Shown here: one piece after another, positions 24,280 to 33,473 of the stretch
How positions within the stretch are numbered: position 1 is the stretch's first letter
Layout of the letters: the number at the start of each line of letters is the position of its first letter
NCBI GenBank assembly: GCA_934591635.1
Contig: CAKTPI010000003.1
Location: forward strand, 62,001-126,000
Direction: 5' to 3'
From: an uncultured Oscillospiraceae bacterium
GTDB lineage: Bacteria; Bacillota; Clostridia; Oscillospirales; Oscillospiraceae
DNA length: 64,000 bases
Notes under the pieces: generated by a model
What the model was told of the DNA's origin: nothing
What the model saw: the letters and a program-made list of their open reading frames with translations, nothing else
Databases searched by the model: none
Program-made: the position numbers and the translations under genes

Positions 24280-25746
24280 ATGTATCGTGTTCTCATCGTG
24301 GATGATGAAATTCCTGCGCTCCGATTTATCAGCTCTATCATTGAGCAGTTTTCCAACGGCTTCCACGTCCTTGGTACTACCTCCAGCGGAGAACTGGCGC
24401 TGGATTTTCTGCAAAAGAACTCCGTGGACCTTCTGCTGACGGACATCAGCATGTACGGAATGAATGGCATTGAGCTGGCCAAGGAGGCCCGGCGACTCCA
24501 GCCGAACATTCACATCATCATTATCAGCGGCTATGGTGAGTTCGAATACGCCCAAGGAGCCATTCAAGCCGGCGTAGACGATTACCTGCTCAAACCGATC
24601 AGCATCAGCAAAATGTCCGCTACTCTGCAAAGCATCCAAAAGAAGATGGAGACCGAAAGCTTGGGGCGTTCCGGCTACATTCTGGCCGCTCTGGCCTGCG
24701 GCCAACCGTACAATGAAGAGCTTGCCCGACAGCTGTTCCGCCAATCCAACTACCGCTTTGCCTACCTCCGCTGGGGAAACCTGGATATGACCCTTCCTAA
24801 GTTTCTCAGCGCAACATCCATGGTGCGGCAGCCGGACGCTCACTTTCAAATTCTATTGGGCCGGGATAACGACGAGCGGATTCTGATTGCCGAAGACGAC
24901 AGCGCAGAGGAGTTTCTTTCCCAGCTCAGCGTGTACATCACCAAGCCAGGCAATCTTGCCACTTGGACGGCGGTGTACACGCCTTTCAGCCGCCCCATTG
25001 ATACGCTGCCCGGCTTCATTGAACTTGCTATCAATATGATATACCAGAAAACAGTGATCGGAAAGCACCAGATCCTCCAGTTAGCCGGTGGCTCCAGCCA
25101 GGACCGCATTAAGCTGCCTGTCTCCGATCTGAAGCAGCTGAGCTATTTTGTCAGCTCCGGCAAGACCGGCATGGTGAAAACCTACTTTTCCACTCTGGCT
25201 GCCGGGTGGGAGCGCTCTCAGATGCCCCAGCGGCAAGTATGGCATATGGTCCGGCAGATCATCCACCAGGTTGGAGCTGCGCGTCCACAGGTATTCAATC
25301 GGCTGGAAGAGATTTTGCAGGAGTTCAACGGAACCATCCAGCGTGTCAGCACCTACGGCGATATGATGACAAAGGTCTATGATCTGCTGTTTGACGAGGA
25401 AAGCCCACGGGAGCGCCGCATGAGCACCCAGGAACTATTTGAGTACGCCACCAGCTATATTCAGGAAAATTACGCCCAACCATTGAGCATGCAGAGCGTC
25501 TGTGATGAAATTGGGATCTCGCAGACCTATCTGAGTCGCCTGTTCCGTAAGTACAGCGACACCACTTTCAACGCCTACCTGACCCAATGCCGCATGGAGA
25601 CTGCTAAAAGGCTCCTGCGTGAAAAACCGGACCTGCTGCTGTACGATGTGGCCGCCTGCGTCGGTTATGAAGACTCTTCCTATTTCACCAAGGTTTTCCG
25701 CCAATATACCGGCCAAACCCCCTCACAATGGGCCAGCGGAGGATGA
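24280..25746 (+). CDS. YesN-type response regulator, AraC output domain
   Basis: 488 aa. N-terminal receiver with the acidic pair VDDE, phospho-acceptor Asp55 (LLLTDISMYGMNG) and Lys in YLLKPIS. Middle region of unknown fold (about 125-380). C-terminal AraC/XylS HTH (MQSVCDEIGISQTYLSRLFR and VAACVGYEDSSYFTKVFRQY, TGQTPSQW). It pairs with the YesM-like kinase at 44814, and the two flank the minus-strand sugar operon. ATG 24280 is chosen over ATG 24271 because AAAGGAG is ten rather than one base away. Probably activates the carbohydrate operon. Confidence 0.92.
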   Translation: MYRVLIVDDEIPALRFISSIIEQFSNGFHVLGTTSSGELALDFLQKNSVDLLLTDISMYGMNGIELAKEARRLQPNIHIIIISGYGEFEYAQGAIQAGVDDYLLKPISISKMSATLQSIQKKMETESLGRSGYILAALACGQPYNEELARQLFRQSNYRFAYLRWGNLDMTLPKFLSATSMVRQPDAHFQILLGRDNDERILIAEDDSAEEFLSQLSVYITKPGNLATWTAVYTPFSRPIDTLPGFIELAINMIYQKTVIGKHQILQLAGGSSQDRIKLPVSDLKQLSYFVSSGKTGMVKTYFSTLAAGWERSQMPQRQVWHMVRQIIHQVGAARPQVFNRLEEILQEFNGTIQRVSTYGDMMTKVYDLLFDEESPRERRMSTQELFEYATSYIQENYAQPLSMQSVCDEIGISQTYLSRLFRKYSDTTFNAYLTQCRMETAKRLLREKPDLLLYDVAACVGYEDSSYFTKVFRQYTGQTPSQWASGG

Positions 25747-25774
25747 CCTCTGAGCGTTTTCCACAAACACAAAT

Positions 25775-25819
25775 ACGCCCCCTGGCGGACCGATTCTATA
25801 TCGGTTCGTCAGGGGGTGC
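25775..25819. terminator. Terminator between the yesN-like and GH2 genes
   Basis: Long imperfect stem GCCCCCTGGCGGACCGAT ... ATCGGTTCGTCAGGGGGTGC; serves both convergent genes. Confidence 0.75.
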
Positions 25820-25835
25820 TTTCGTATCTTTGCGG

Positions 25836-28800
25836 TCAGGTCCGTGCCGTGTTCTGCATTGCTCTTGCAAGCTCCGTCACACCTGTTTGCGCGGTAACCG
25901 TACCAAGGATAAATCCGTAGCGATATTCCACGTCATGGGGCAAATATTCTTCATGCGTAGCAACCCTCGACCAGGAGTCGTCGCCGCCAATACCGATTTG
26001 AACGGCATTCAGGCGCAGGATCGTATGCATCTGCGCCTCCAACTCATAGGGGTGGGTGCCTCGGTCCAATTCCTCCGATGTGTAATGCAGCGCAGAAAAA
26101 TCCATAGTCCCCTTGGCCGCCGCCAGCAGGCCAAAACCAGTTTCATCTGTCAGCGCCACATACCGGGTCCCTACATGATTTCCTGTCTCGGAAGACTGGA
26201 CGTATGGGAAGAAATTATCAGTCACCGTGCTCTCCCATCTTCCCACTGTCGTCCCCTTGTACCGATCGATATAAGTCTCCTCCGGGCCATTGCCGAACCA
26301 GGTCAAATGCTCATATTCTATCGGTACCTGCATGCTCATGCCTGCCACGGGAAGATACACCAGGTTTTCGTCGTAATTTGGGGTAATCGTTACGTCCGCA
26401 GCAAGATATCCGCCGCCATAGACAGTATAAGTTACATCCAATGCAAGATCGTTCAAAGCGGGATAGCTCCCACAGATGGTAACGGTTACTGTACCATCCT
26501 GGTTCTGATTTGCCTCAAAGGACCGCACCAGGTAATCACCCTTCTCCCGCCACATGCCAATATAGATATTAAGCCCTGCGCCGAAGGCGCGGTCATTATC
26601 TGTACTTGCTCGGAAGAAATCACCCTCAGGGCCGTTCCCCTGCACCAACAGATCCCGCCATCCGCCGGTATCGTCCAGGCCCTGGCAAAGCGTCACCCGG
26701 CCCAGTTTCGCATCAAAGGATACGCGAAGCGTCGGCGTTTCTACAAGCACTGCATCGTTCTCCCGGTGCAGCGTCGCCTGAGGCTGTGCTGCTGCCTCAG
26801 GCGCAGGCGACATATCAGGCGTGATCTCAAACTGCTGATGGGCTATCTCAAAATATGCCGGAAGCATCCCGCTGGAATCTTTCAGCCGAAGAGAGAGATT
26901 CAGAAAATACTCGCTTCCGGCCCGCAGCTCCTTTTGCTCCAGAACAAAGGGAATTTGGATTGCAGCACAGCCGGGCTGGTTGGTCACAGTGTCCACATTG
27001 GGGATATGCAGCTGACTTTCTTCCACGATTCCCTGCTGTAAAACCGCATCGTCCCGCTTAAGTTCCCAAAGGAGCTCATATTTCTCGCCAATATCCGTAA
27101 ACAGGAAGAAGTTTTGCAGTTCCACAACGCCATGGGAAGCGTCTATATCTCGGAATTTTACCTGCTGGTAGTGGTAGCACACCTCGGCCATCTCCGGCTG
27201 AACGGTTCGGTCCGGCAGCAGCAGGCCGTTGGCACAAAAATTATCATCGTGCACCCGCTCGCCGAAGTCACCGCCGTAGCCGAAAAAAACAGTGTCATCC
27301 GCAGCGGTCTGGTAGATAGACTGATCAACAAAATCCCAAATGAACCCGCCCTGGAGGTTGCGGTAGGTATCGAAGGCATCCCAATATTCATCAAAATTGC
27401 CCTCGGAATTGCCCATTGCATGCTCATATTCGCACTCGATCATGGGCAGAGCCGCATCGCTTTCGCCATACTCCCGCAGCACCTCGACCCGATAGTACAT
27501 GCCGGAATACACATCAATGCCGGTTTCGGTCATCAACCGCGCCTGCTCATAGTGCCATGGGCGGTCGGCAGTCTCGGCGTGAAGCACACGCATGGTTCCC
27601 TCCGGGTCTGGGTATTCCTGTATCAGGATGGTGCGCAAGATCTCTGGGTTCTTGCATTCGTTGCCCAGCGACCACATAACAACGCTGGCATGGTTTCGAT
27701 CCCGGCGTACCATATTGTATTCCCGGTCCAGAATGGAGGCAGTCATAAATTCGGTAATGCGCTCGTTTTCATAAATCATGTTGGAGTGACATTCCAGATT
27801 TGCCTCATCCACCACGTAGATCCCATATTTGTCGCATAGGTAATACCAATAGGGGCTATTGGGATAGTGAGAAGTTCGCACCGCATTGATGTTGTTTTCC
27901 AGCAGAATACGGATATCCTCCTCCATCACCGATTTGGGCAAGGCATAGCCGTATTCCGGGTGGGTCTCATGGCGGTTAACGCCTCGGAAACAGATAGGCT
28001 GACCATTGATTCGAATCAGGTCAGCGTCATCGGTGCGCCCCTCAAACCAGCCGGAATCTGTGGCCTTATAGGTGATCTTCCGAAAGCCAACCTGAGCGGA
28101 TTCATAAACTGTGCCTGTTTCTGTCCGTTCCTCCAGCACCAGCGTATAAAGGTATGGATCCTCGGCACTCCACTTTCGTGGAGCCGACATCGGAATTGAA
28201 AAAGCAAGACAGGTTTCCTCCCCTGCCGGGACGTTGGCTTCCAGATCAGCATCCGTCAGAGGCAATTCAATGCCATCCGCATTATACAGGTGCAACATTA
28301 CCTGTGCCATCTGGGGAGCGGCAGTATAGTTTTTTACTATGACATCTACAAGAAGCGTACTGTCCGTAAAAGTCTCGTCGAAGTCGGTAACAATAGAAAA
28401 ATCCCGCACGCGAGTCTGGGGAGCAGCATAGCAGTATACATCCCGAAAAATGCCGGAAAGGTCAAAGTAGTCCTGATCCTCCAGCCAAGAGCCATCGCAC
28501 CATCTGTAAACCTTCATGGCAATGATATTCTCTCCGCCATAATTGACGTAATCCGTAATGTCGAATTCGTCGGTGGTGAAGGAATCCTCCGCATAGCCCA
28601 CTTGCATTCCGTTCACCCAGAGGTAAAAGGCGGAATCCACCCCCTCAAAATCCAGATAGACCCGCTTTCCATCCCAATCCGTTGGAATCTGGAAGCTACG
28701 CCGGTACAAACCGACGGGGTTATAGGTCGTGGGGGCCTTGGGTAGATCTCGGGGATAACCAATGTCCTCATTACCGAAGTTCCGGGCAAACTTCTGGGTG

Positions 28801-29219
28801 GTGTTTGTATAAATAGGATGATCATAGCCCTGGGTCTGCCAGACAGAGGGCACAAAAATTGCATTCCAGGCAGAATCGTCAAAATCTGTCCGAAAGAAAT
28901 CCGTATCGGGGCTTCCATCGAATGCGGAAGGGCTTTCGTAATAGGAAAATCGCCATTCGGTCTGGCTGAGCAGCAGGTAATATGGAGACAGAGATTTTTC
29001 ATAATCCACAGCAGCGCGGATGGCAGCGGTCTTAGTTTCATAGGGAATAGAATCAGCCCGCGCAGGCTCCCGGCCGATCTGTACAATGTCACAGCTGCGG
29101 CTGCCGGCAGCGCCAGTGATATCACCATCCCATTCCTGCCCCGTCCAGGTCACACCGTTAGCGCAAACGCAGAGGCAGAACGCAAGCAGCAGTGCAATCA
29201 AAGTGGGGAAAATCTTCAT
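25836..29219 (-). CDS. Secreted glycoside hydrolase family 2 (LacZ-type beta-galactosidase-like)
   Basis: 1127 aa, the size of LacZ-type GH2 enzymes but exported: signal peptide at 1-20 (KIFPTLIALLLAFCLCVCANG). Order: sugar-binding jelly roll, Ig-like domain, barrel with FRGVNRHETHPEYGY, acid/base Glu near 520 (MWSLGNECKN) and nucleophile Glu near 594 (MIECEYEHAMGN), then the LacZ domain 4/5 region. ATG 29219 overlaps the stop of the adenylating-enzyme gene (ATGA), showing translational coupling. It is the last gene of the long minus-strand operon. Specificity is assigned only to family level. Confidence 0.93.
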   Translation of the reverse strand: MKIFPTLIALLLAFCLCVCANGVTWTGQEWDGDITGAAGSRSCDIVQIGREPARADSIPYETKTAAIRAAVDYEKSLSPYYLLLSQTEWRFSYYESPSAFDGSPDTDFFRTDFDDSAWNAIFVPSVWQTQGYDHPIYTNTTQKFARNFGNEDIGYPRDLPKAPTTYNPVGLYRRSFQIPTDWDGKRVYLDFEGVDSAFYLWVNGMQVGYAEDSFTTDEFDITDYVNYGGENIIAMKVYRWCDGSWLEDQDYFDLSGIFRDVYCYAAPQTRVRDFSIVTDFDETFTDSTLLVDVIVKNYTAAPQMAQVMLHLYNADGIELPLTDADLEANVPAGEETCLAFSIPMSAPRKWSAEDPYLYTLVLEERTETGTVYESAQVGFRKITYKATDSGWFEGRTDDADLIRINGQPICFRGVNRHETHPEYGYALPKSVMEEDIRILLENNINAVRTSHYPNSPYWYYLCDKYGIYVVDEANLECHSNMIYENERITEFMTASILDREYNMVRRDRNHASVVMWSLGNECKNPEILRTILIQEYPDPEGTMRVLHAETADRPWHYEQARLMTETGIDVYSGMYYRVEVLREYGESDAALPMIECEYEHAMGNSEGNFDEYWDAFDTYRNLQGGFIWDFVDQSIYQTAADDTVFFGYGGDFGERVHDDNFCANGLLLPDRTVQPEMAEVCYHYQQVKFRDIDASHGVVELQNFFLFTDIGEKYELLWELKRDDAVLQQGIVEESQLHIPNVDTVTNQPGCAAIQIPFVLEQKELRAGSEYFLNLSLRLKDSSGMLPAYFEIAHQQFEITPDMSPAPEAAAQPQATLHRENDAVLVETPTLRVSFDAKLGRVTLCQGLDDTGGWRDLLVQGNGPEGDFFRASTDNDRAFGAGLNIYIGMWREKGDYLVRSFEANQNQDGTVTVTICGSYPALNDLALDVTYTVYGGGYLAADVTITPNYDENLVYLPVAGMSMQVPIEYEHLTWFGNGPEETYIDRYKGTTVGRWESTVTDNFFPYVQSSETGNHVGTRYVALTDETGFGLLAAAKGTMDFSALHYTSEELDRGTHPYELEAQMHTILRLNAVQIGIGGDDSWSRVATHEEYLPHDVEYRYGFILGTVTAQTGVTELARAMQNTART

Positions 29220-30730
29220 CCCTGCTTCATCCTTTCTGCCAAGGCCGCCCGGTTCAGTTTCATACTGGCAGTATGTGGCAGTTCCTCCAGGTGCACATAT
29301 ACATCCGGCAGCATATACCGGGCCAGCCGGGCCTTTAGCTCCTTTTGGAGCGTTTTTTCTGAAAGGCTGCCAGTGTAGAAACACCAGAGATTTCCCTTCT
29401 CCCTGTCAAACAGCACACAGCCATCCTGCCAGCCGGGGATACTCCCCAGTGCGGCCTCCACCTCGCCCAGCTCCATGCGATAACCCATGTGCTTGATCTG
29501 ACTGTCCCGACGGCCCAGTACGATCAACTGGCCATCCTCTCGCAGGTAACCGATATCACCGCCTCGGTAGAATCGTTCACAATTTCCGCGGCCCAGAGGA
29601 TCAACCACCCATGCGTTCTGTGTGCGGACAGCATCCCGGTGATAGCCAACAGACACCCAGGGACTATGCAGCAGCATCTCCCCCGGGACGCCGGGAGCCG
29701 CCTGCTCTCCGTTTTCATCCAGAAAGAGGATATGCGTCAGAGCAAAGGGCTTCCCCACCGGCAGCCGCTCTCCAATTCTGGGCGGGCCGGTGACCTTCCC
29801 CACCGCAACAGAGAACATTTCAGTGGAACCATAAAAATGCCACCAGGAGGCATTAGGCGTTGCCTGCATCCACGCTTTCAGCGGGGGCCAGGACATGGAT
29901 TCACCAGACATGATGCCATAGCGCAGCTCTGGAAGGCACCCGGAGGTCAGCACTCCGGCATTTACCGCAACCGCAAAGCTGGATGGCGTCATAGTCAGTT
30001 CCGTCACGTGTTCCCGGTTCAGACACTCGATCAGTTTTTTGGGGAAGGTCAGCACGCCGGCAGGCAGCAGGTAGACAGTTGCCCCCAAAGCCACCGGCGG
30101 AAAAATGTCAATAATGGAATTGGCATAGAAAAAAGGTGACTGATTGCCGAAAAGCACTGTTTCATCAAAATTGTAAGTTTCAATGGTTGCCTGCGTCCAA
30201 TGCAAATAACTAAAATGTGTCTGAATGGAGCCCTTGGGAACGCCAGTGGAGCCACTGGTGTACAGAATAGACATCGGGTCATACACGCTGGAGTGACGGC
30301 GAATCATTTCAAGTTTTACCTTGTCGATGGAGTGCTCCGCAGCCGCTCCATAGTCAAGCACATGGGAAAAGGCAAAATCCAACTGGCGCAGTGCCCTTTC
30401 CCCCCGTTCATCCGTCAAAATCGTACTGGGGGACAGCAGCTCCAGAAGCTGGCGCAGCCGCTCCGGGGGCATGGAAATATCCAAGGGAGCATAAGCACAG
30501 CCAGCGTACAGCACACCGTAAAGGGCCGGAATGTTGCGGATGCTCCTGGCATCCAGCAGCAGCGCCACGGCGGAACCGGGGGCGGCAGTCTCGCTCAGGG
30601 CAGAGCCAATGCGCTGGGCCGCCTCCAGCAGAACGGCATACGTCAGCGTTTCCCGGTCATCATAGAAGGCAGTGCGCTCCGGCACCCGGTCCGCAGTGGC
30701 CTCCAGGTATTCCAGCATATTGGAAAACAT
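29216..30730 (-). CDS. Stand-alone adenylating enzyme A1 (DltA/NRPS A-domain-like)
   Basis: 504 aa ANL-superfamily enzyme. Motifs: LYTSGSTGVPKGS (P-loop, about 157-168), WHFYGSTEM, RGGDIGY, GRRDSQIKHMGYRMELGEVE (hinge) and a C-terminal Lys in SMKLNRAAL. It should activate a carboxylic acid as AMP ester and load the carrier protein at 34942. At the position where amino-acid-activating enzymes have Asp binding the substrate amine, it has Ala203 (FFYANSIIDIF), so its substrate may not be an alpha-amino acid. ATG 30730 has AAGGAG ten bases upstream. Confidence 0.88.
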   Translation of the reverse strand: MFSNMLEYLEATADRVPERTAFYDDRETLTYAVLLEAAQRIGSALSETAAPGSAVALLLDARSIRNIPALYGVLYAGCAYAPLDISMPPERLRQLLELLSPSTILTDERGERALRQLDFAFSHVLDYGAAAEHSIDKVKLEMIRRHSSVYDPMSILYTSGSTGVPKGSIQTHFSYLHWTQATIETYNFDETVLFGNQSPFFYANSIIDIFPPVALGATVYLLPAGVLTFPKKLIECLNREHVTELTMTPSSFAVAVNAGVLTSGCLPELRYGIMSGESMSWPPLKAWMQATPNASWWHFYGSTEMFSVAVGKVTGPPRIGERLPVGKPFALTHILFLDENGEQAAPGVPGEMLLHSPWVSVGYHRDAVRTQNAWVVDPLGRGNCERFYRGGDIGYLREDGQLIVLGRRDSQIKHMGYRMELGEVEAALGSIPGWQDGCVLFDREKGNLWCFYTGSLSEKTLQKELKARLARYMLPDVYVHLEELPHTASMKLNRAALAERMKQG

Positions 30731-30832
30731 TGTATTCACACTCCTTGAATTTGATCGGATGCATCCGAGGATCCTATATATCCCCAAGCAATCCTTCCTG
30801 GTACAAATGTGCTTTTCCCCTATCCGCCGAAT

Positions 30833-31897
30833 TTATTCCTCCTTCGGGGACGACTCAAAAGCTGGGAGGTTTGCAAACCAAGCCTGGGCAGCGAGGTCAT
30901 AGCTTTCGTAGGCGGGGTCATCCCGATGGTCAGGAAGTTCAAAGCGCTCCAGCAGATCCTCTCCCAGCTTATGAGAAAGGGTGATGCTTCCCTTTACATT
31001 CAGATGCTGCCAGTCGGCAAAGTCCGAGGAATAGCGCAGACCGAAGCGCAAATTCGGATCGTTGTAGTTAATGCCCGCCACGCCGTACTCCTCTGCCAAT
31101 GCCCACAGGGCATTGTAATACATATGATCCCCAGCGTAATCTGGATTGGGCAGGCCAATGAGCAGCACCTGGATTCCCTTCTCCTGACACAGCTCAAAAA
31201 TTTTCCGGGCATATTGCTCTTCCTTATCACTCATGCTGCGTTTGACGTCGGTCCACACCATGCTGGGACGCTGATGGTGCTCCACCACGTCCATTTCGAT
31301 GAAGCCTTTCCAATTTTCGCCCCGTCCGCCGTTGCTTGGCGGGATGGCAAAATCGCTCCAAGTTACGGTTTCGTAGTTGCTGTGCACCTGAGGAAGACCC
31401 AGGATGTAGTCCAGTGCGTCGGAAGGCTGCTCTACGCAGGCAAGGATCGCCCCAACACGATTCTCCATTCCCCGAATGCCAAAGGTAGACAGGATCGTAC
31501 GCCCTCGTCTGGAATACTCCTGCGTATAGACAGCGGGTTTGGCGTCCAGCAGAATCACCTTCGGGCACTGCGTTTTCAATGCTTCCCGGATAACATAGTA
31601 GCTGATCCAAAACGGCTGCTCTGCGCTGCACAGGTCATAGGCTGCAATGCCGTAGTCTGCCCACAGCACATTTGGATTCACCCCTGCATACACCATGCTG
31701 GTTCCCACTGCCAGGACGTCCACAGACTGCTCCGGCTGACGATACAAATTCACCATGCTGCAAATGCCATAATCATTTTTAGGAGTGAGCACATAGGTGG
31801 CATAGCCAATCAGCAGCACTGCGAGGAACGAAAAAAGCACCAAACGGATTCCAAAGAACACCAGGCCCCTCCTATGGGACAACGCCTGCTTTGCCAT
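30833..31897 (-). CDS. Membrane-anchored SGNH-type protein (DltD/AlgJ-like)
   Basis: 354 aa with one N-terminal membrane segment (about 11-37) and an extracytoplasmic domain. The SGNH pattern is visible: nucleophile region VLAVGTSMVYAG near residue 68 and the terminal DWQHLNVKGS (Asp-x-x-His) near 296, with a block-III-like LLIGLPNPDYAGD. Such proteins work next to MBOAT acyltransferases (DltD in teichoic acid D-alanylation, AlgJ/AlgX in alginate acetylation), passing an acyl group to a polymer. It sits 14 bp after the MBOAT gene. Confidence 0.8.
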   Translation of the reverse strand: MAKQALSHRRGLVFFGIRLVLFSFLAVLLIGYATYVLTPKNDYGICSMVNLYRQPEQSVDVLAVGTSMVYAGVNPNVLWADYGIAAYDLCSAEQPFWISYYVIREALKTQCPKVILLDAKPAVYTQEYSRRGRTILSTFGIRGMENRVGAILACVEQPSDALDYILGLPQVHSNYETVTWSDFAIPPSNGGRGENWKGFIEMDVVEHHQRPSMVWTDVKRSMSDKEEQYARKIFELCQEKGIQVLLIGLPNPDYAGDHMYYNALWALAEEYGVAGINYNDPNLRFGLRYSSDFADWQHLNVKGSITLSHKLGEDLLERFELPDHRDDPAYESYDLAAQAWFANLPAFESSPKEE

Positions 31898-31911
31898 CTC
31901 TCTCCCCCCTG

Positions 31912-33420
31912 TCAGAATTGAGCATACACAAATGCCGTACCGTCAAATCCAGCTCCGTAGACGCCAAAAATCAGGATCGTCAGCATCAGCAGCAAAAGGA
32001 TCGGCCAGCGTACCCAGACCGGGGATGCTGCCAGACACACGCAAAAATCTTTTTTACGTTCGCACAATAAGTCCACCATTAGGAGAACAGACAGGGCAAT
32101 GCTCAAAATAACCCACTCCCGCCCAGCCATAATCGCCGTCATGTTGTCAGCAAAGCCGGAAAGTCTCCAGCTTCCAAACACCTGACGCAGAATAGAAAGG
32201 CCCTGCCGGGGGCTGGCTGTAAAGGCAAACGCCTGGGCCGCAGCAATCAAAAGCCAGGTACGCACCAGACGAACCGGCGTCATCCAGCCCCGTTTGGGCA
32301 GCCTCAATGCACGATTCAGCTTTTTTACCGCTGGATCCAAGAGCATAGCGGCAGCCATCAATACGCCAAAATAGCCTCCATACGCCACTGCGTTCCAGTT
32401 GGCTGTGTGCCAAAGGCCTATCAGCAGAAAAACCAGCAGTGTCGCCAGTGCAGTTGGTACCATTCGCCCAGCCTTCTTGCCAAAGAGTTTGGAAGCACTG
32501 CGACCCAAGGCGATTCCCGCCCGGCCGGTCGTCAAAGGGTACATCAAATAAGTACGGAACCAACCACCCAAGGTAATATGCCAGCGCCGCCAATACTCCG
32601 CAACACTCTGGGAAAAGAACGGTCGTCGGAAATTCTCGGGCAACTCCACGCCAAACATCCGTGAAATCCCCCGCACCACATCCATGCCGCCGGAAAAATC
32701 CGCATACAGCCGTACCGCGTAACATACAAGCCCGCCCGCTGCCAGATAGCCCGGCAGCGGTTCATCCGTAAGCATTGCAGCGGTTATGGGGGCCATGCGG
32801 TCTGCAATCACCAGTTTCTTAAAAAAGCCCCACAACATCAGCTGAAATCCGGCAGTCAACTGCACCGGCTCCAGCATATGTCCTGTGAAAAGCTGACTGC
32901 CCAGCTCCTTCCAGGTTGAAATTGGCCCCTGCGCCAGCTGTGGGAAATACCCCAGGAACAGCCAGGTTTTCATTGGATTTCGTGGGATTTCCACTCTGTC
33001 CCAATAAATGTCCACAAGCAGCCCCGCCGACTGAAAGGTGAAGTAGCTCAAGCCCAGCACACTTCCCGGCAGCCATTCCGGGAACAGACGGTACTCGTTC
33101 TTGAGCATCGTCTGCAGGAGTTCGTCCAAATTGGAGGAATATTTCATCAGCGCCATCATACCAAAATCCAGAACCAGCAGCAGTACCAGCAACCGTCTTC
33201 GATAAACCGCGCGGCCACGCAGCGCGGTCAATCCCAGGCCACCCAGCCAGGTCAGCAGTGCGATAGCTGACAGATAGGCCGCACTGTGCCACCCGGCGTA
33301 CACAATAAACACAGCGCTTGCCGCCAAAAGCCCCATAGGGCGTATTTTCAGCGGCAGGAAATAAGTCACAAGCAGTGCAGCGGACACAAAAATCAGAAAT
33401 TCAAAGGATAAAATTGACAT
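31912..33420 (-). CDS. MBOAT-family O-acyltransferase (DltB/AlgI-like)
   Basis: 502 aa polytopic membrane enzyme that moves an acyl group across or at the membrane. MBOAT landmarks: FRRPFFSQSVAEYWRRWHIT, the following LGGWFRTYLMYPL, and the invariant His in LIGLWHTANWNAVAYG near 337. About ten to twelve membrane segments. ATG 33420 follows a weak GGGGGCG site; a TTG four codons upstream is also possible. The gene lies between adenylating enzyme A2 and the SGNH protein, the same company as in dlt operons. Confidence 0.93.
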   Translation of the reverse strand: MSILSFEFLIFVSAALLVTYFLPLKIRPMGLLAASAVFIVYAGWHSAAYLSAIALLTWLGGLGLTALRGRAVYRRRLLVLLLVLDFGMMALMKYSSNLDELLQTMLKNEYRLFPEWLPGSVLGLSYFTFQSAGLLVDIYWDRVEIPRNPMKTWLFLGYFPQLAQGPISTWKELGSQLFTGHMLEPVQLTAGFQLMLWGFFKKLVIADRMAPITAAMLTDEPLPGYLAAGGLVCYAVRLYADFSGGMDVVRGISRMFGVELPENFRRPFFSQSVAEYWRRWHITLGGWFRTYLMYPLTTGRAGIALGRSASKLFGKKAGRMVPTALATLLVFLLIGLWHTANWNAVAYGGYFGVLMAAAMLLDPAVKKLNRALRLPKRGWMTPVRLVRTWLLIAAAQAFAFTASPRQGLSILRQVFGSWRLSGFADNMTAIMAGREWVILSIALSVLLMVDLLCERKKDFCVCLAASPVWVRWPILLLLMLTILIFGVYGAGFDGTAFVYAQF

Positions 33421-33473
33421 AAACGCCCCCAATCCCGATTTTACAAGCTTTGCGAAGGCCCGCAGGAATGCGC

